Position numbers and translations under genes: made by a program. 64,000 nucleotides of DNA from Paracoccus xiamenensis (GTDB lineage: Bacteria; Pseudomonadota; Alphaproteobacteria; Rhodobacterales; Rhodobacteraceae): NCBI RefSeq assembly GCF_011308835.1, contig NZ_JAAOHY010000007.1, positions 62,001 to 126,000 of the forward strand. The letters are read 5' to 3'. Each line of letters starts with the position of its first letter. Position 1 is the first letter of the stretch. The notes under the pieces are model-generated. The model searched no databases and was not told where the DNA came from. It saw only the letters and a list, made by a program, of their open reading frames with translations. Shown here one piece after another: positions 9,936-18,636 of this stretch.

Positions 9936-10337
9936 ATGCCGCTTTATGAGCATGTGCTGATCGCCCGCCAGGACCTGTCGAACACGCAGGCCGAAGGGCT
10001 GATCGAACATTTTTCCACCGTGCTGGCCGATAACGGCGGCAAGGTGGTCGACAGCGAATACTGGGGTGTCCGCACCCTCGCCTACAAGATCAACAAGAAC
10101 CGCAAGGGCCACTATGCCTACCTGCGCACCGACGCGCCTTCGGCCGCCGTGCAGGAAATGGAACGCCTGGCCCGTCTGCATGACGACGTCATGCGCGTGA
10201 TGTCGATCAAGGTCGACGCCCACGAAGAAGGCCCCTCGGTCCAGATGCAGAAGCGCGAAGAGCGTGGTGAGCGCGGCGATCGTGGTGATCGTGCAGACCG
10301 TGGCGAGCGCCGTGAGCGCCGCGACCGCGACAACTGA
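9936..10337 (+). CDS. rpsF: 30S ribosomal protein bS6 with long arginine-rich tail
   Basis: A 133-residue S6 protein of the small-subunit platform, where it pairs with S18. The ferredoxin-like core is residues 1-100 (MPLYEHVLIARQD..., then YWGVRTLAYKINKNRKGHYAY). The last ~30 residues are a charged RGERGDRGDRADRGERRERR-type tail. I chose the ATG at 9936, which gives the canonical MPLYE N terminus, over an in-frame ATG 150 bases upstream. It is the first gene of the conserved rpsF-rpsR-rplI operon. Confidence 0.96.
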   Translation: MPLYEHVLIARQDLSNTQAEGLIEHFSTVLADNGGKVVDSEYWGVRTLAYKINKNRKGHYAYLRTDAPSAAVQEMERLARLHDDVMRVMSIKVDAHEEGPSVQMQKREERGERGDRGDRADRGERRERRDRDN

Positions 10338-10349
10338 GGAGCTTGAGAC

Positions 10350-10577
10350 ATGGCGAACAAACCGTTTTTCCGTCGTCGCAAGGTTGATCCGTTCGGTGGC
10401 GACAACGCCCCGAAAATCGACTATAAAGACACCCGCCTGCTGCAGCGCTATATCAGCGAACGCGGCAAGATTGTGCCGTCGCGCATCACCGCCGTTTCGG
10501 CAAAGAACCAGCGCAAGCTGGCACAGGCCATCAAGCGCGCGCGCTTCCTGGCACTGCTGCCCTACGTTGTGAAGTAA
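10350..10577 (+). CDS. rpsR: 30S ribosomal protein bS18
   Basis: A 75-residue S18 protein that binds 16S rRNA on the platform together with S6. The sequence matches the family over its whole length, with the basic N terminus NKPFFRRRK, the [18 protein letters not shown] block and the C-terminal [11 protein letters not shown]. It starts 12 bases after rpsF, with GAGGAGC upstream, and is followed by rplI. Confidence 0.97.
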   Translation: MANKPFFRRRKVDPFGGDNAPKIDYKDTRLLQRYISERGKIVPSRITAVSAKNQRKLAQAIKRARFLALLPYVVK

Positions 10578-10589
10578 GGAGGAAGACCG

Positions 10590-11168
10590 ATGCAAGTCAT
10601 CCTGCTGGAACGTGTCGCCAAGCTGGGCGCCATGGGCGAAGTCGTGAAGGTCAAGGAAGGTTACGCCCGTAACTTCCTGCTGCCGCAAGGCAAGGCGCTG
10701 CGCGCCTCGGACGCCAACATCAAGGCATTCGAAGCCCAGAAAGCCGCACTGGTCGCCCGCAACGACGAATCGAAAGCCGAAGCCGCGAAGCTGGCCGAAA
10801 CGATCAATGGCGAAACCTTCGTCATCATCCGTTCGGCCTCGGACGCAGGCGCGCTGTATGGCTCGGTCACCCCGCGTGACGCCGCCGACGCCGCTGCTGA
10901 AGCCGGCCACAAGATCGGCCGCAAGCAGATCGTTCTGGGCGCGCCGATCAAGGATCTGGGCCTGCACACCGTTGCGGTCGTGCTGCACCCGGAAGTTCAG
11001 GCTGAAATCGTGCTGAACGTCGCCCGTTCGACCGAAGAAGCCGAGCTGCAGGCCTCGGGCAAGTCGATCCAGGATCTGGCCGCGGAAGAAGAAGCCGCAG
11101 CCGAATTCGAGATCGCCGAGCTGTTCGACGATCTGGGCTCGGCCGCTGGCGACGAAGACGACGAATAA
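10590..11168 (+). CDS. rplI: 50S ribosomal protein bL9
   Basis: A 192-residue L9 protein. The N-terminal rRNA-binding domain carries the signature [19 protein letters not shown] and [13 protein letters not shown]; a connecting helix and a C-terminal domain follow. The end is an acidic extension ([19 protein letters not shown]...GDEDDE) beyond the usual ~150 residues, a feature of alphaproteobacterial L9. A TAAGGAGGAAG ribosome-binding site precedes the start. It is the last gene of the operon and is followed by a strong terminator. Confidence 0.97.
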   Translation: MQVILLERVAKLGAMGEVVKVKEGYARNFLLPQGKALRASDANIKAFEAQKAALVARNDESKAEAAKLAETINGETFVIIRSASDAGALYGSVTPRDAADAAAEAGHKIGRKQIVLGAPIKDLGLHTVAVVLHPEVQAEIVLNVARSTEEAELQASGKSIQDLAAEEEAAAEFEIAELFDDLGSAAGDEDDE

Positions 11169-11195
11169 GTCGCGAAGCTTTCGCACCTGTTACAT

Positions 11196-11232
11196 GGGCC
11201 GCGCCGGGCAACCGGCGCGGCCCTTTCCTTTG
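11196..11232 (+). terminator. Intrinsic terminator of the rpsF-rpsR-rplI operon
   Basis: A perfect 12-bp stem (GGGCCGCGCCGG / CCGGCGCGGCCC, 11196-11223) with a GCAA tetraloop is followed by TTTCCTTTG. It lies 27 bases after the rplI stop. Confidence 0.85.
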
Positions 11233-11334
11233 TCTGCGCGCAGCCAATTGACATTGATCAAGCCGCCCGCGGGGCCGGAACGAAAACGCCCCAATGTTCG
11301 TTTTGTCGTCAAACGAGATGCGAAAGGAATGCCC

Positions 11335-12072
11335 ATGTCGCGCTTTGCCGATGTCACGTCCGACACCCCCCACGGTCCCCGCCCCGTCCCCGACGGGCAT
11401 ATCGACGCTGACGGGATCCGCCATGATAAACCCGCCACCCCCTCGCCGACGCAGAAGCTGCTGGTCCTTGGCGCGGTCGGAGTGGCTGCGGCGGCAACCA
11501 CGGCACTTGGCGTTATCGCCGTGCGCGCACTCGCCGGTGCAATTGCGGGCGATTCCGAAGACCGTCCCTATCGGCGTACTGAAAGCCGAGATTACATTGA
11601 AAGGCGCGACCACCTAGCCCCGCGTTTTGCGGGGATGGAATCGGATGAGCGCGCCCGCGTGCGTTCGCGCGCCCGTTCCGAGTTTCAGGATTACGAGGAC
11701 CGCGCAGCTGAAGTCCGGTCAGCCGCAATGCAGGAACGTCGCGGGAAGGAACGGGCCGCGCGCCGCCGCCACCGCAGAGACAATCAGGCCAGCTTCGTCG
11801 GGGAGTTCGCTGCGAACGCCGTCAAATTCGCGGCAAGCGTTCCGGCGCTGATCACGGCAGCAAACGCGGCGATGGATGGCCTGCAGCAGGTTTCCGGCCG
11901 CACCGACGGAATCATGAAGGACTTCACTCAAGCAGCAGACCGCCTGCGCGACTTTCTTGATACGCGCAGCGGCGACGATGTTGCGCATAACAAGGCTGGG
12001 GCAGATCAGCACGGTCAGGCCGCTGCCGAGCCCACTGCTGCAGCGGATCATAAGCCGACCAACAGGGCCTAG
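11335..12072 (+). CDS. Uncharacterised protein with one membrane segment and a basic domain
   Basis: I do not recognise this 245-residue protein. A polar Pro/Asp-rich N terminus (1-35) is followed by one hydrophobic segment of about 30 residues (KLLVLGAVGVAAAATTALGV...). A strongly charged Arg/Glu-rich region comes next (about 70-145, ERARVRSRARSEFQDYEDRA), then an amphipathic region and a polar tail. The ATG at 11335 is preceded by AAAGGA at good spacing; an ATG two codons upstream is also possible. The stop is nine bases before the YihY gene, so the two are probably cotranscribed, which suggests a membrane-associated role. Confidence 0.6.
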   Translation: MSRFADVTSDTPHGPRPVPDGHIDADGIRHDKPATPSPTQKLLVLGAVGVAAAATTALGVIAVRALAGAIAGDSEDRPYRRTESRDYIERRDHLAPRFAGMESDERARVRSRARSEFQDYEDRAAEVRSAAMQERRGKERAARRRHRRDNQASFVGEFAANAVKFAASVPALITAANAAMDGLQQVSGRTDGIMKDFTQAADRLRDFLDTRSGDDVAHNKAGADQHGQAAAEPTAAADHKPTNRA

Positions 12073-12080
12073 TTGCGGGG

Positions 12081-13145
12081 ATGCCAAGACCAGTAGACCG
12101 ATCCGTCACGGACGCCCTGCTCGGCCCCCTGCCAGAGGCAGAGCGCCGCCGCATCTATGGTGACAGCGCCGGTGCGGTACGAAACGCGTCGAAAGCCGCC
12201 GGCGCATCAGATCAAGATCGGCAGGAAAGCGCCAAGGAAGGCAACCTTCCCGCCCCAAGGCAGGACGCGCCGTCATCCCCTTGGGGGCTGCGCCCGCGTG
12301 AATGGTGGGGCGTGCTCAAGGATACGGTCGCTGAAATCGGGAAGGATCGCGTTACCTCGGTCGCAGGTGGCGTGACATTTTTCGGATTGCTGGCCCTTTT
12401 CCCCGCGATTACGGCGCTTGTGTCGATATTCGGCTTGGTCGCCGATCCTGCCCTGATTGAAACGCAACTGGACAAGCTGGGAAGCTTTATCCCGCCCTCT
12501 GCCCTGGACATCATCAGTGGGCAGGTCACCGCCATCGTCAATGCGCCCGGTGCGGCGCTGTCCTTCGCGGGGATCGCGGGCCTGCTTGCGACGCTTTGGT
12601 CGGCCAATGGTGGCATGAAGGCGTTGATGGACGCGCTGAACGTAGCGCATCTGCAAAGCGAAAGCCGGGGCTTTTTCAAGCTGAATTTCGTGTCGCTGCT
12701 GCTGACGCTTGGCGCGATGTCCCTCGTAATCCTGCTGATCGCCGCCATCGCAGTCCTTCCCGCTGTGCTGGACTGGCTTCCACTGCCGGATGACACGCGG
12801 GGCATGCTGTCTTCGATCCGCTGGCCGATCATGTTTGCCGTGCTGCTTTTGGCGATTTCGGCGCTGTATCGCTGGGGACCCAGCCGCAGCGACGCGCATT
12901 TCAGCTGGGTATCCCCCGGCGCGCTGTTTGCGGCCATTGGGCTTGTCGGCACCTCGGCGCTGTTTTCGTGGTATGCTGGCAACTTCGCCAATTACAACGA
13001 AACCTATGGCACGCTGGGTGCGGCGGTTGTGCTGATGATGTGGCTTTGGATCTCGGCTATTGTGGTCATGGTCGGCGCCGAACTTAACGGCGTGCTGGAA
13101 GCCCATCTTCGCGCGCTGAGGGGCGAAGCGCAGAAGTCCGAATAG
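12081..13145 (+). CDS. YihY/BrkB family inner-membrane protein
   Basis: A 354-residue polytopic membrane protein of the YihY/BrkB family, once wrongly named ribonuclease BN; its transport or envelope role is not settled. The conserved core begins about residue 70 (PREWWGVLKDTVAEIGKDRV TSVAGGVTFFGLLALFPAI, written here in two parts). It has about six membrane segments, including LLATLWSANGGMKALMDALN, and ends in a GAELNGVLEAH-type motif. The first ~70 residues are a polar, probably cytoplasmic extension. It is the second gene of a two-gene unit with the preceding membrane-anchored protein. Confidence 0.85.
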   Translation: MPRPVDRSVTDALLGPLPEAERRRIYGDSAGAVRNASKAAGASDQDRQESAKEGNLPAPRQDAPSSPWGLRPREWWGVLKDTVAEIGKDRVTSVAGGVTFFGLLALFPAITALVSIFGLVADPALIETQLDKLGSFIPPSALDIISGQVTAIVNAPGAALSFAGIAGLLATLWSANGGMKALMDALNVAHLQSESRGFFKLNFVSLLLTLGAMSLVILLIAAIAVLPAVLDWLPLPDDTRGMLSSIRWPIMFAVLLLAISALYRWGPSRSDAHFSWVSPGALFAAIGLVGTSALFSWYAGNFANYNETYGTLGAAVVLMMWLWISAIVVMVGAELNGVLEAHLRALRGEAQKSE

Positions 13146-13389
13146 CCGTTCACCCACATCCAGACCGCTGACGCGTGGCTTCCGCGGGCCCTTGATGCAG
13201 CATTGCGCGCGGCCCATATCGGCCCAAACGCACGTGCCGCGTCCGAGCGGGCAGGACCACCAGTGATCCTCCTGCGCAGATACCGGCAGCACAGCGGGGC
13301 TTTGCGAGATTTTCCCCTCGCGCCTAGCGCCGCGCTTTGCTAGAACGGCGCGGATTTTCGTGGCGGGCCTTGGCCCGCTGCTGGACATT

Positions 13390-13474
13390 GCGGGTGTGGC
13401 GAAATTGGTAGACGCACCAGATTTAGGTTCTGGCGCCGCAAGGCGTGGGGGTTCAAGTCCCTCCACCCGCACCA
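13390..13474 (+). tRNA. tRNA-Leu (anticodon UAG)
   Basis: An 85-base class II tRNA. The acceptor stem GCGGGTG (13390-13396) pairs with CACCCGC (13464-13470), followed by the discriminator A and an encoded CCA. The anticodon stem CCAGA/TCTGG encloses loop TTTAGGT, giving anticodon TAG. There is a long variable arm (CGCCGCAAGGCGTG) and a T loop GTTCAAGTC. It should decode CUA and, by wobble, other CUN leucine codons. Trigger factor begins 16 bases downstream. Confidence 0.96.
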
Positions 13475-13490
13475 TGACGAAGGATAGGAC

Positions 13491-14825
13491 ATGCAGGTCA
13501 AAGAGACCCAGAACGACGGCCTCAAGCGCGGCTATACCATGACCCTCCCCGCCGCCGATCTGGCGGCGATGGTGGACCAGAAGCTGAAAGAAGCGCAGCC
13601 CGAAGTGGAAATGAAGGGCTTCCGCAAGGGCAAAGTCCCGATGGCGATGCTGAAAAAGCAATTCGGCCCGCGCGTTCTGGGCGATGCCATGCAGGATTCG
13701 GTCGATGGTGCGCTGCGCAAGCATCTGGAAGAATCCGGCGACCGTCCGGCCGTCCAGCCCAAGATCGAAATGCAGGATGGCGAGAACTGGAAAGAAGGCG
13801 ACGATGTCGTCGTCAACGTTTCCTATGAAGTTCTGCCCGCGATCCCGGAAGTCGACCTGTCCAAGCTGAAGCTGGAGCGTCTGGTCGTCAAAGCCGAAGA
13901 CGCCGCCGTCACCGAAGCGCTGGAGAACCTGGCCAAGAACGCCAAATCCTATGAGGACAAGAAAAAAGGCTCGAAAGCCGCGAAGGACGATCAGATCGTG
14001 ATCGACTTCAAGGGTTCGGTCGATGGCGAGCTGTTCGAAGGCGGCTCGGCCGAGGATTACCCGCTGGTGCTCGGCTCCGGCAGCTTCATCCCCGGTTTCG
14101 AAGACCAGCTGACCGGCGCCAAGGTCGGTGACGAGGTCGAAGTGAAGGTGCAGTTCCCGGCCGATTACGGCCATGCCGCACTGGCCGGCAAGGACGCCGT
14201 CTTCGCGACCAGCGTCAAGGCGATCAAGAAGCCGGTCGATGCCAAGCTGGATGACGAGCTGGCCAAGCGCTTCGGTGCCGAATCGCTGGACAAGCTGAAG
14301 GAAAACATCACCGAGCGTCTGGAGGCCGAATACAAGGGCGCCAGCCGCGCCGTGATGAAGCGCGCCGTGCTGGACCAGCTGGACGGTCAGGTCAAATTTG
14401 ACCTGCCCGAAGTTCTGGTCGAGGCAGAAGCCGGCCAGATCGCGCACCAGCTGTACCACGAAGAGCACCCGGACGATCACGGCCATGACCACGGCGAGAT
14501 CGAGCCGACCGACGAGCACAAGAAGCTGGCCGAGCGCCGCGTGCGTCTGGGCCTGCTGCTGGCCGAAATCGGCCAGAAGGCCGACGTGAAGGTTTCGGAT
14601 CAGGAATTCACCCAGGCGGTGATGATGCAGGCGCGTCAGTATCCCGGTCAGGAACGCGCCTTCTTCGAGTTCATCCAGCAGAACCAGCAGGCCCAGCAGC
14701 AGCTGCGCGCCCCGATCTTCGAAGACAAGGTCATCGACCACATCGCCGAGCAGGCGAAGGTCGCCGACAAGACCGTGTCCAAGGAAGATCTGGAAAAAGC
14801 TGTCGAAGCACTCGACGAGCTCTGA
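13491..14825 (+). CDS. tig: Trigger factor (ribosome-associated chaperone/PPIase)
   Basis: A 444-residue trigger factor that binds nascent chains at the ribosomal exit tunnel. The N-terminal ribosome-docking signature GFRKGKVP is at about residues 43-50. An FKBP-type PPIase domain spans about 155-245 ([31 protein letters not shown]), and a helical chaperone domain runs to the C terminus. A His/Asp-rich insertion (DDHGHDHGE) in the C-terminal domain is notable. It starts 16 bases after the tRNA-Leu gene, so processing of a tRNA-mRNA precursor is possible. Confidence 0.96.
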   Translation: MQVKETQNDGLKRGYTMTLPAADLAAMVDQKLKEAQPEVEMKGFRKGKVPMAMLKKQFGPRVLGDAMQDSVDGALRKHLEESGDRPAVQPKIEMQDGENWKEGDDVVVNVSYEVLPAIPEVDLSKLKLERLVVKAEDAAVTEALENLAKNAKSYEDKKKGSKAAKDDQIVIDFKGSVDGELFEGGSAEDYPLVLGSGSFIPGFEDQLTGAKVGDEVEVKVQFPADYGHAALAGKDAVFATSVKAIKKPVDAKLDDELAKRFGAESLDKLKENITERLEAEYKGASRAVMKRAVLDQLDGQVKFDLPEVLVEAEAGQIAHQLYHEEHPDDHGHDHGEIEPTDEHKKLAERRVRLGLLLAEIGQKADVKVSDQEFTQAVMMQARQYPGQERAFFEFIQQNQQAQQQLRAPIFEDKVIDHIAEQAKVADKTVSKEDLEKAVEALDEL

Positions 14826-14848
14826 TCTGACGCTTGCCAATATCTCGG

Positions 14849-14880
14849 AAAGCCGCGACCTTCTGGCCGCGGCTTTTCTT
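14849..14880 (+). terminator. Intrinsic terminator of tig
   Basis: A 9-bp stem (AAAGCCGCG / CGCGGCTTT) with a 10-base loop is followed by TTTTCTTATT. It lies 24 bases after the tig stop. Confidence 0.8.
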
Positions 14881-14912
14881 ATTGAAGCAGTCAGTTCTCA
14901 TTGGAGCAGTCA

Positions 14913-15314
14913 ATGACACCTACTGAAATCGTGCGTGGATTCTGGGATGCCATGCGCGTCAACGACTTTGACGCGGCGGCGCATCGGTGGATGTCGCCGG
15001 ACTATGTCGGACTTTGGCCACAGACAGCCGAGGTGATCCGCGGCCCAGAAAGCTATGCCCGCGTCAACAACGCCTTTCCCGGAAAGGGCGACTGGAAGTT
15101 CGACGAAATGTCGCTGCTGGCCGATGGGCCACGGGTGGTGACCGATATGCGCATCAGCAATGCCACGCTGGAAGTGTCGATTCGCTGCATCACGTTTCAC
15201 GATATCGCGGATGGCCAGATTGTCCGTCAGACCGAGTTCTGGCCCGACAGCTACCCCGTTCCGGCCTGGCGAATTGGCATTCTGGAGGTAGATCCGCTGA
15301 CCGCGAAATGGTAA
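14913..15314 (+). CDS. SnoaL-like / NTF2-fold protein
   Basis: A 133-residue protein of the NTF2-like cone fold, which includes SnoaL polyketide cyclases and many small hydrolases. The N-terminal helix TPTEIVRGFWDAMRVNDFDAA, the RWMSPDYVGLWP segment and the C-terminal strands (QIVRQTEFWPDSYPVPAWR) fit the family. Specific function cannot be read from sequence. The ATG at 14913 has GGAG six bases upstream; a TTG four codons earlier lacks a site. It lies alone between tig and glnB. Confidence 0.6.
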   Translation: MTPTEIVRGFWDAMRVNDFDAAAHRWMSPDYVGLWPQTAEVIRGPESYARVNNAFPGKGDWKFDEMSLLADGPRVVTDMRISNATLEVSIRCITFHDIADGQIVRQTEFWPDSYPVPAWRIGILEVDPLTAKW

Positions 15315-15322
15315 GTCTGCAC

Positions 15323-15802
<480 letters not shown>

Positions 15803-15882
15803 TAGACTGCCTGCCAATTACGCATTACCCATTGCCTGGGACCGGCTTCGGCCGGTTCCGCCATGAAGAAGGAAAAGGCCCA

Positions 15883-17289
15883 ATGAAAATCAAGGACGTC
15901 ATCGAGTTGATGAAGGACGAGGAGGTCGAATATGTCGACATCCGCTTCACCGATCCGAAAGGCAAGCTGCAGCACGTGACGCTGGTGGTGGATCTGGTCG
16001 ACGAAGACTTCTTCGAGGAAGGCTTCATGTTCGACGGCAGCTCGATCGCCGGCTGGAAGTCGATCGACCAGTCCGACATGAAGCTGATCCCCGACCCGGC
16101 ATCGGCCTATATCGACCCCTTCTATGCCGAAAAGACCCTGTGCGTGCATTGCAACGTGGTCGAGCCCGACACCGGCGAGGCCTATTCCCGTGACCCGCGC
16201 GGCACCGCCGTCAAGGCCGAGGCCTATCTGAAATCCTCGGGCATCGGCGACGTCTCCTATTTCGGGCCGGAAGCCGAATTCTTCCTGTTCGACGACGTGC
16301 GCTATTCGGTGACGCCGCAGAAAGTGGGCTTCGAAATCGACGCCGAAGCGGCGGCCTGGAACACCGACACCCAGTATGAGATGGGCAACCTCGCCCATCG
16401 TGCGGCCCACAAGGGCGGCTACTTCCCGGTGAACCCCGTCGACGAGGCCCAGGACATCCGCGGCGAGATGCTGTCGACGATGAAGCGCATGGGCATCAAG
16501 GTCGATAAGCACCACCACGAAGTCGCGACCTGCCAGCACGAACTGGGCATGATCTTCGGCGGCCTGACCGAACAGGCCGACAATATCCAGAAATACAAGT
16601 ATGTCATCCACAACGTCGCCCATGCTTACGGCAAGACCGCGACCTTCATGCCCAAGCCCATGAAGGGCGATAACGGCAGCGGGATGCACGTCAACATGTC
16701 CATCTGGAAGGACGGCAAGCCGCTGTTCGCCGGCGACAAATATGCTGACCTGTCGCAGGAAGCGCTGTGGTTCATCGGCGGCATCCTGAAGCATGCCAAG
16801 GCGCTGAACGCGCTGACCAACCCCTCGACCAACAGCTACAAGCGCCTGATCCCCGGCTTCGAAGCCCCGGTTCTGCGCGCCTATTCGGCCCGCAACCGCT
16901 CTGGCTGCGTGCGTATTCCGTGGACCGAAAGCCCCAAAGCCAAGCGCGTCGAGGCCCGCTTCCCCGACCCGGCCGCCAACCCCTATCTGGCCTTCGCAGC
17001 CCTGCTGATGGCGGGTCTGGACGGGATCAAGAACAAGATCGACCCCGGCCCGGCTTCGGACAAGGACCTGTACGATCTGCCGCCGGAAGAACTGGCGGAA
17101 ATCCCGACCGTTTGCGGCAGCCTGCGCGAAGCGCTGGAAGAGCTGGAAAAGGACATGGACTTCCTGCTGGCGGGCGAGGTCTTCACCCGCGACCAGCTGG
17201 AAGGCTATATCAAGCTGAAATGGGAAGAGGTCTATGCCTACGAGCATACCCCCCACCCGATCGAATACGCGATGTATTACTCGGTCTGA
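15883..17289 (+). CDS. glnA: Type I glutamine synthetase
   Basis: A 468-residue GlnA that makes glutamine from glutamate, ammonia and ATP. Visible motifs are [10 protein letters not shown] near residue 55, [10 protein letters not shown], the metal and substrate sites in [12 protein letters not shown] and NGSGMHVN, and the Tyr-adenylylation region [12 protein letters not shown] near residue 398. The start at 15883 gives the canonical [11 protein letters not shown] terminus; an in-frame ATG 51 bases upstream is not conserved. Expression with glnB and control by adenylylation are expected from the family. Confidence 0.97.
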   Translation: MKIKDVIELMKDEEVEYVDIRFTDPKGKLQHVTLVVDLVDEDFFEEGFMFDGSSIAGWKSIDQSDMKLIPDPASAYIDPFYAEKTLCVHCNVVEPDTGEAYSRDPRGTAVKAEAYLKSSGIGDVSYFGPEAEFFLFDDVRYSVTPQKVGFEIDAEAAAWNTDTQYEMGNLAHRAAHKGGYFPVNPVDEAQDIRGEMLSTMKRMGIKVDKHHHEVATCQHELGMIFGGLTEQADNIQKYKYVIHNVAHAYGKTATFMPKPMKGDNGSGMHVNMSIWKDGKPLFAGDKYADLSQEALWFIGGILKHAKALNALTNPSTNSYKRLIPGFEAPVLRAYSARNRSGCVRIPWTESPKAKRVEARFPDPAANPYLAFAALLMAGLDGIKNKIDPGPASDKDLYDLPPEELAEIPTVCGSLREALEELEKDMDFLLAGEVFTRDQLEGYIKLKWEEVYAYEHTPHPIEYAMYYSV

Positions 17290-17315
17290 TCCTGACCCAT
17301 ATCGCCAAGCAAATG

Positions 17316-17348
17316 CAGGCGCCCCTTGTGGGCGCCTGTTTCATTTTG
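17316..17348 (+). terminator. Intrinsic terminator of glnBA
   Basis: A perfect 9-bp stem CAGGCGCCC / GGGCGCCTG (17316-17338) with a 5-base loop is followed by TTTCATTTTG. Confidence 0.85.
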
Positions 17349-17390
17349 GCCACCTGCAACCTGCACCCAATCGCGCCCGCCGCGGATCCC

Positions 17391-17419
17391 TTGACGGAGC
17401 ACCAGCGCGCACCCATATC
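17391..17419 (+). promoter_or_regulatory. Candidate promoter of the Glyoxalase_8-type gene
   Basis: A TTGACG -35-like hexamer (17391-17396), a 17-base spacer and CATATC (17414-17419) lie about 140 bases before the next gene. The -35 match is good and the -10 is weak. No other feature is visible between the glnA terminator and this gene. Confidence 0.35.
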
Positions 17420-17557
17420 GCGATCTCGGGTTCAGACCCCGGCCGTCCGCAGGCGCAAGCCATGGTGAAGTCTGAAACATCTACCGATCTTGGCATCCTG
17501 CCAGTCGGCGGCAATGCGGACCCCGTCTTTTACGGCACGATGTGAAAAGGACATGAC

Positions 17558-17980
17558 ATGGCACGGATCCATGACGTCAATGAATTGAAGACCCAGGCCA
17601 AAAATCTGCGCAAGGCGCTGTCCCATACCGGGACCGAGGTCACCAACGCTCAGGCGTTGGAACTGGTTGCCCAAAGCCATGGCGCGCGCGACTGGAACAC
17701 CGCCCATGCGGCCGCGGCCGATATGCCCCTGTGGCAGTTCGGCGGCACGGTCAAAGGCCGCTATCTTGGCAAGCCCTTCACCGGGCGCGTCATCGCGGCC
17801 AGCGAACGCGGCCCGAAACACCACGCGCTGACCATCGCCTTCGACAAGCCGGTCAACGTGTCGGAATCGGCGCTGATGGAGGTGCCGCGCAAACGCATTA
17901 ACGCCACCGTCAACACCGGCGGGCGCAGCATCAGCCGCACCTCGGACGGGCAACCGCATCTGGTGCTGGAAGCCGCCTGA
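17558..17980 (+). CDS. Small glyoxalase-related (Glyoxalase_8-type) protein
   Basis: A 140-residue protein. Residues 5-50 match what I recall of the Glyoxalase-related domain that occurs singly or at the end of antitoxin-like and glyoxalase proteins: LKTQAKNLRKAL, then ALELVAQSHGARDWNTAHA. The C-terminal half (about 60-135) holds beta-strand-rich segments (GRVIAASERGPKHHALTIAF, VNVSESALMEVPRKRINATV). No catalytic metal site is evident, so an enzymatic glyoxalase role is doubtful. AAAAGGA precedes the start and the gene is monocistronic, with a terminator after it. Confidence 0.6.
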   Translation: MARIHDVNELKTQAKNLRKALSHTGTEVTNAQALELVAQSHGARDWNTAHAAAADMPLWQFGGTVKGRYLGKPFTGRVIAASERGPKHHALTIAFDKPVNVSESALMEVPRKRINATVNTGGRSISRTSDGQPHLVLEAA

Positions 17981-18004
17981 GCGGCGCCTGAATATCACAG
18001 TAAG

Positions 18005-18033
18005 AAAAAGGGGGCCTCGCGGCCCCCTTTTTT
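18005..18033. terminator. Bidirectional intrinsic terminator
   Basis: GGGGGCC / GGCCCCC with a TCGC loop (18010-18027) is flanked by A5 on the left and T6 on the right. It can end the plus-strand Glyoxalase_8-type transcript and the minus-strand phosphatase/phosphate-transporter transcript. Confidence 0.85.
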
Positions 18034-18063
18034 GCATCGGCGCTGCCATATCCGCCACTGGCT

Positions 18064-18633
18064 TCAGACCAGCATCTCGTGCCGCCCGTCTCGCATCAGG
18101 TGGACGGCGCCCTGACGGACCTCCATCTCCTCCAGCCGGGTATCCGGCCAGCCCAGCACCACCAGCCGCGCCATGCGCAGGGTGATGCCATGGCAGACGA
18201 TGGCGGTGGGGCCGGTCAGCTCTGACAGCGCCTCGGTCACGCGGACGCGCAGGTCATTCAGCGTCTCGCCGCCCGGGGCACGGTCGTACCAGCCCAGCCA
18301 GGTATTGGCGAACAGGTCGGGATAAGCCGCCTCGATATCGCCGCGGGTGCGGCCCTCGAATTCGCCGACCGAGATTTCGCGAAAGCGTGCATCGGTGGTG
18401 AAGTCCTGTCCTGCAAAGACGATTTCGGCCGTCTGGACCGCGCGCCCAAGCGGGCTGGAGATTCGCGCGACCTGCTGCCCCGTCGCAAGGATCGGCGCCA
18501 TGATGTCCGCCTGCCGCGCCGCCTGCTGACGCCCCAGCACGGTCAGCGGCGAATCCTGATGCCCCTGCATGCGTCCGGCGGCGTTCCATTCGGTCTGACC
18601 GTGGCGCATCAGGTAAAGGTCGGGAAACCCCAT
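18064..18633 (-). CDS. Histidine phosphatase family protein (phosphoglycerate mutase-like)
   Basis: A 189-residue histidine phosphatase. The RHGQTEWN motif at residues 10-17 holds the phospho-accepting H11. A second core appears as SSPLGRAVQTAEI, and the C-terminal catalytic histidine lies in IVCHGITLRMAR. Length and lack of a mutase insertion suggest a phosphatase more than a glycolytic mutase, but substrate is unknown. It starts three bases after the PiT transporter stop, so the two are cotranscribed, which hints at a link with phosphate metabolism. Confidence 0.85.
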   Translation of the reverse strand: MGFPDLYLMRHGQTEWNAAGRMQGHQDSPLTVLGRQQAARQADIMAPILATGQQVARISSPLGRAVQTAEIVFAGQDFTTDARFREISVGEFEGRTRGDIEAAYPDLFANTWLGWYDRAPGGETLNDLRVRVTEALSELTGPTAIVCHGITLRMARLVVLGWPDTRLEEMEVRQGAVHLMRDGRHEMLV

Positions 18634-18636
18634 GCC

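Noticed and set aside
9717..11186. Upstream extension of the YceI frame across the rpsF-rpsR-rplI operon
   Set aside because: The extension is antisense to three certain ribosomal genes, and the YceI protein has its own signal peptide and ribosome-binding site at 9716.
13302..13330. TTGCGA-N17-TAGCGC as the tRNA-Leu promoter
   Set aside because: Spacing is right but the -10 is poor and other matches are possible in the same region.
12273..14840. An 855-codon open frame on the minus strand
   Set aside because: It lies antisense to the tRNA, tig and most of the YihY gene, has low-complexity Gln/Gly/Leu composition and no recognisable domain. It is a GC-codon-bias shadow.
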